A stretch of DNA of 10,603 nt, taken from the NCBI GenBank assembly GCA_024811115.1, contig JAKOGH010000598.1:1-10603 (forward strand), read 5' to 3'. Under the pieces are notes generated by a model that was given only the letters and a program-made list of their open reading frames with translations, was not told where the DNA came from and made no database searches. Below, one piece after another: positions 7,059 to 10,603 of the stretch; position 1 is the first letter of the stretch; each line of letters opens with the position of its first letter. The position numbers and the translations under genes are program-made. The stretch comes from Terana coerulea (lineage: Eukaryota; Basidiomycota; Agaricomycetes; Polyporales; Phanerochaetaceae).

Positions 7059-9496
7059 ATGCCAGCAACGTTAACGACAAAAGTACAGGGCACGAAGAAG
7101 TCTGCTGCTAAGAAGCCACACGCAAAGAAGGCCCGCATGGTCGGGCGTCGGGGTCGTGCCAACCTTGACAGTGACGATGAGATTGAGCGGGAGGCGCAGA
7201 CAGACTCGGATACCGACGAGTCCACCTTCACCTCCGACTCCGAGTCAGAATCTCTCTCAGAGGACGAGCATCACAACGGAATCGTGACGCCTAGCACCAC
7301 ACAAAGCCCTCCGCCTCTGGACATACCCGGCGCTTCCACATCTGTTAAACCCGCAGCTCTCGTCAACGGCAACACCGGACCATTCGTGGGCACGACCGAC
7401 TGGGCGCAACTTGTCGCGGACGAAAATGCAGACGGCGCTGGTGATCTGCCCGTCATCGATTTCGCCGACATGCACTCGCACACGATCCCTGAGTCCACGC
7501 CTGCACCGCCACGCCCTCGTAAAGCACATAAGCCGCCAAAGACGAAGAAGGCTCCCGCTCCTCGTGCCCATTCACCGCCTCACGCTGCGCCAGAGAGCTC
7601 CGCACCTGAAGAGTCGAATGCTGCTGAGCACGCTGACGAGCCGGTGGCATCTACGTCCCGAAGCGCATCCAGGAGCCCCCACGGGCGCGCGGGCAGTCTG
7701 CTCGCCAAGCATACCAAGAAAAGCTCCAGACCGATCCTGCATTTGTACCGCGCGTGGGTGAGTTCTGGGGTCATGATGACCGCCTTTATGACAAGAGCCT
7801 ACGGAGCATGAGTAACTGGTGGAGAGGGAAGTGGCAGAACAGGGGCCGAGGGCGGGGAATGCCCATGCGTGGTCGAGGTGGTGGGTTTATGCCTGGTCAT
7901 CCCGCTGCGCGTGAGCAGCAGACGGAGGACGAGAAAGGGCGTGAGGAGCAGCAAGACATTCCGCCGATTGAACGGGCGTGGGGACACGACGGGTTCGAGG
8001 AGATGAAGCGCCGCGAGGAACAACGACGGGAGGACCAACGCCGTGCCCAGCCGAGCCAGCAGTCACAACGAGGTGGTTCGGTTCGTGGCCGCGGCGGCTT
8101 TGGTGCGAGAGGGCGTGGCGGCTTCGCACGTGGCGGTGGCGTAGCCGGCTCGCCTCGAGCTGGCCCATCCTCCGATCCAACCGCCACACACATCTGGTAC
8201 ACTATGAAGCCTGAGAAGGTCTGGACGAAGCACGCCGACAACTTCCTCTACTTTGAGCATGCTCTTCGATCGAGAGCTGGAGAGGCGGGTGGTATTCGTG
8301 TCAAACTTTCGGGAGAACAAGGCGGGCAAGTTGTTCGTCCGAGGAAGGCTATCCTCAAGTCGTTTGCGCAGCCTCCCGTAGCCTCCAGCTCCTCGGCGAC
8401 TGAAGAGACAGAACGCCAGTTCATTGTACGTATTCCTGTCGCACGTGCCCCGCAGGAGAATGTCTCGGAAACGGCGAGCGCTCCTGCGGAGGCCACTGAG
8501 GCGGAGGAGCTGAGCTTGGAGGAAGTGTTCACCGTTAGACCTCGTGCTGTCCCCGAATTTGTCCCTCTCACCGCTGCAGCCTCAGCGGCTGCTGCAGCAT
8601 CTGCTCCACCCGCCACGTCGACCGCCACCACTTCCACAAGCCCTAGTGCTGAGGCCCAGCGGCAGTTGGAACAGCTCGGCAATGGAAACCCAGTACATGC
8701 GGACTCTCCGAGCGGACCTAGCCCTCAAATCGAAGAAGCGCTCCTTCGCAACCCGCCGAAGACTGAGGTGCATGCACCTGTACCTCAGGCGGCTGTTAGC
8801 GACGAAGCGCGTCTGGCGCCTCCAGTTCTTCAACCCCTGCAGACAAGTTTCTCTCCTGTGCCTCTTGCAACATCGCCTCCTTACGGCTCCCCTATCAATA
8901 CCCAGCGCTACCTCCTGGCATCGGCATGCACCAAGGCTATGCGTACGAGATCGCGACTGGCCGTCCTGTGTACCTGCACCCGACTCCCCACCCGCCATGT
9001 ATGCGCCTCAGCCAATGATGCAGTCCTACATGGGCCATCCCGCCACTTCCGTGCCGTTCGTTCCTGGCCATATGCATCATCCCTCGCAAGAGTACATGCC
9101 GCATCCCCCACGCCTCCAGTGAGCGGCTTCATCGACCCGTCGACCGGTGTACCCATCTTCGCACCCGCCCGTCAGAGCAGTCGTATCGAGATTCGAGCGC
9201 CAGGCGAGCTGGGTGCGGGCAAGCCTTCGAAACTAGCGCCTGGTCCCTCTAGCTTACGGACGAGCGAGACAGCAGGTGAAGACGAAGAAGTGGAAGCGTC
9301 GCAGACCGGTGCCGCCGATGAACAGGCTTCGCAGCAATCTGAATCCACGGAACAACCTGTGATGATGCCCTACCCCGCATACCAACAGCCCTACTATTAT
9401 CCCGACCCTAATGGTTATTCCGGTTACATGGACATGTCCTCTCAGGTTGTTCAATACGACGTATATCCCCGTATGAGCAACATGCTCAGCCCGTAA
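7059..9496 (+). CDS. Barentsz/CASC3 (MLN51)-like exon junction complex protein, with four apparent frameshifts
   Basis: About 813 aa once four single-base gaps are allowed for. Barentsz binds eIF4A3 and RNA as a core subunit of the exon junction complex, linking splicing to mRNA localisation, translation and decay. The start at 7059 has a good context (tcgccATGcc). An N-terminal Lys/Arg-rich stretch (KKSAAKKPHAKKARMVGRRG) looks like a nuclear signal and is followed by an Asp/Ser/Glu-rich segment. The Btz/SELOR domain shows FVPRVGEFWGHDDR at about residues 229-242 and a second conserved W-H-D-F site, RAWGHDGFEEMKRR, near residue 308; the W and HD are the known eIF4A3/RNA contacts. RGG-type repeats flank the second motif (about 270-285 and 338-365). 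The tail is low-complexity, with MYAPQPMMQSYMGHP, FVPGHMHHPS and GFIDPSTGVPIFAPARQSSR. The frame jumps at C runs 7676-7680, 8889-8892, 8986-8989 and 9105-9109, each fixed by one extra C. No intron is needed. Confidence 0.82.
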
Positions 9497-9904
9497 TCTA
9501 CTACTAGTGTTCTGTTCTCATCACGCTGTATCGCTGTCTTGTTTCCACTTGTCTCTTGCTCCATGTTTTGCATACATCCTCATACACACATGCACCCCCA
9601 TCCCACATCGGCCTCATCGACTCTTCATTCGCTGCTTTTCCAGATTCCTTCTGAAGTTTTCTTTCTTGGGTGTCCTGCTTGGTCGTGACATTGCCTGTTT
9701 CTCTTCTTGTTGCACTACTTACGATGTGATGATTCTCGGGTTACGAATACCTATCTGTTAGCTCTGCAATCGGCGTGCCGTCGTCCTCCACCCCTCCATT
9801 CATGCATACAGTACTAGTACTGTCTACAATACATCGTACTCCGAGTATACCTCTCGATCCACGCGAGAACAGCGAGGAAGGGCATTCGTAAGGTAAATCA
9901 CCGT
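9497..9904. other. Convergent 3' region between the Barentsz-like and dynein genes
   Basis: About 400 bases between two converging genes. The first half is strongly C/T-rich on the plus strand, as in fungal 3'UTRs. It holds a 16-base palindrome (9808-9823) and no supported gene. Confidence 0.5.
9808..9823. repeat. 16-base perfect palindrome between convergent genes
   Basis: ACAGTACTAGTACTGT is fully self-complementary. It sits roughly 80 bases beyond the stop codon of the dynein gene and 310 beyond that of the Barentsz-like gene. It may be a 3'-end or insulator-like element, or chance. Confidence 0.35.
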
Positions 9905-10603
9905 TTAGCTATCATCCGAGCCGTTGCCGGTACCGTCGTCTGCGGGGCGGGCGCCGGTGCAGGCGGCTTGGGTAGCCGACCTCGCAGCGCCTGTGCCTGC
10001 ACGATCCTTCGAGCTCAACAGGCTCTGGAAGAAGTTCTGGAGCACCTCGTGCTGCGTTTGCCCGCCGGCCGTCGGGCTCGGCGTGGAAGGCAGTGTGGGC
10101 GACGTGACCCGCTCCCTCGCGCCCGGCGCACGGCGCCGGGCACGCTCAGGCCGCCAGACGGCCGGTTGGTGCTGCGGCCCAGGCCCTTGCGCGACTCGGG
10201 GCCCGTGCTCATGCCCAGCGCCGCGCTGCCCACCGCGCCCTCCATATCGGTGAGCGCGCGCTCGACGTTGGGCAGGCTGAAGCTGCTGCTGCCCATGGGG
10301 CCAACGACGCCGGCGGACGGGTTCTCCACGGGATTGCGGAAGGCGCCGCGCGGGTCGCGGTCTGCCTTCTTCGAGTTCTCGTCGTAGTTCTTCGCGAGGA
10401 AGACCTGCTCGGGCGTCGGGTTGTTGAAGGGCGGGAGTGGCGGGCTGCGAAAGCGAAGCGTTAGATCCTGCGAGAATTGAGATGGACTCTGAAAGATTAC
10501 CTTGATGCCTTGGTCTGGCACAAGAGCGCTGAACATCTTCCTTGCGCCAGGTTGTTCCGGTTCGCCCTCGGCGGGACTGTCAACGTCGTTCTCCCATGCC
10601 TCT
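9905..10603 (-). CDS. Cytoplasmic dynein light intermediate chain, C-terminal part (partial)
   Basis: The 5' end lies beyond the right edge; the frame is open to base 10603 and ends at TAA 9905-9907. Dynein light intermediate chain attaches the motor to cargo adaptors. The recognisable parts are MFSALVPDQG, PTPEQVFLAKNYDENSKKAD, RDPRGAFRNPVENPSAG and, near the end, HEVLQNFFQSLLSSKD (about 10012-10057). The last resembles the C-terminal amphipathic helix of animal light intermediate chains (VLANFFNSLLSKK), which binds adaptors such as BICD and Hook. A Ser/Pro/Gly-rich linker lies between. The frame jumps once, at CCC 10114-10116 or 10122-10124, and is repaired by one extra base. A likely 56-nt intron spans 10445-10500 (GTAATC...CAG with a CTAAC branch site), but removing it leaves the frame two bases short. 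Reading through it is also open, so the splice is uncertain. Confidence 0.75.

Noticed and set aside
7644..7696. A 53-nt (or 29-nt) intron to explain the frame change before the Btz domain
   Set aside because: The donor GTGGCA is poor, and adding one C to the run at 7676-7680 gives a continuous, protein-like frame. Three other breaks in the same gene have the same cause and no possible intron.

Overview
The window looks like nuclear DNA of a filamentous basidiomycete (mushroom-type) fungus. Introns are numerous and very short (about 49-67 nt, mostly GTACGT/GTGCGT donors and CAG/TAG acceptors), intergenic gaps are small, and the recognisable proteins are fungal-style. No bacterial features, rRNA, tRNA or CRISPR array were seen.

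Layout. (1) 1-3198 (+): three tandem paralogues of a GNAT-type N-acetyltransferase, the first present only as its 3' end. The two complete copies share one 7-exon structure with identical internal exon lengths and lie about 1.4 kb apart. (2) 3433-5324 (-): a phosphatidylserine-decarboxylase-family gene. Its last coding part is split by a 743-bp foldback element (3596-4338) that is almost entirely one inverted repeat and is flanked by TA/TA, like a Tc1/mariner-type MITE. The insertion separates the enzyme body from its GGS pyruvoyl-forming motif. (3) 5325-7058: a 1.7-kb divergent intergenic/promoter region with no gene I can support. (4) 7059-9496 (+): a Barentsz/CASC3 (MLN51)-like exon-junction-complex protein with the Btz/SELOR motifs and RGG repeats. 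(5) 9905-10603 (-): the C-terminal part of a cytoplasmic dynein light intermediate chain, including the adaptor-binding helix, running off the right edge.

Two observations cut across the window. First, the Barentsz, dynein and decarboxylase genes together show seven places where the protein-like frame jumps in the same direction, each repaired by one extra base. Six can be placed at a C/G run of three or more bases and the seventh can be placed at a two-base run. This looks more like homopolymer under-calling in the assembly than independent gene decay, so those genes (apart from the transposon insertion) may be intact in the organism. Second, differences between the foldback arms are mostly C-to-T/G-to-A, as expected from methylation-driven or RIP-like mutation. 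The genes do not form an obvious pathway. The GNAT array is a lineage-type expansion beside two housekeeping genes and a disrupted decarboxylase.
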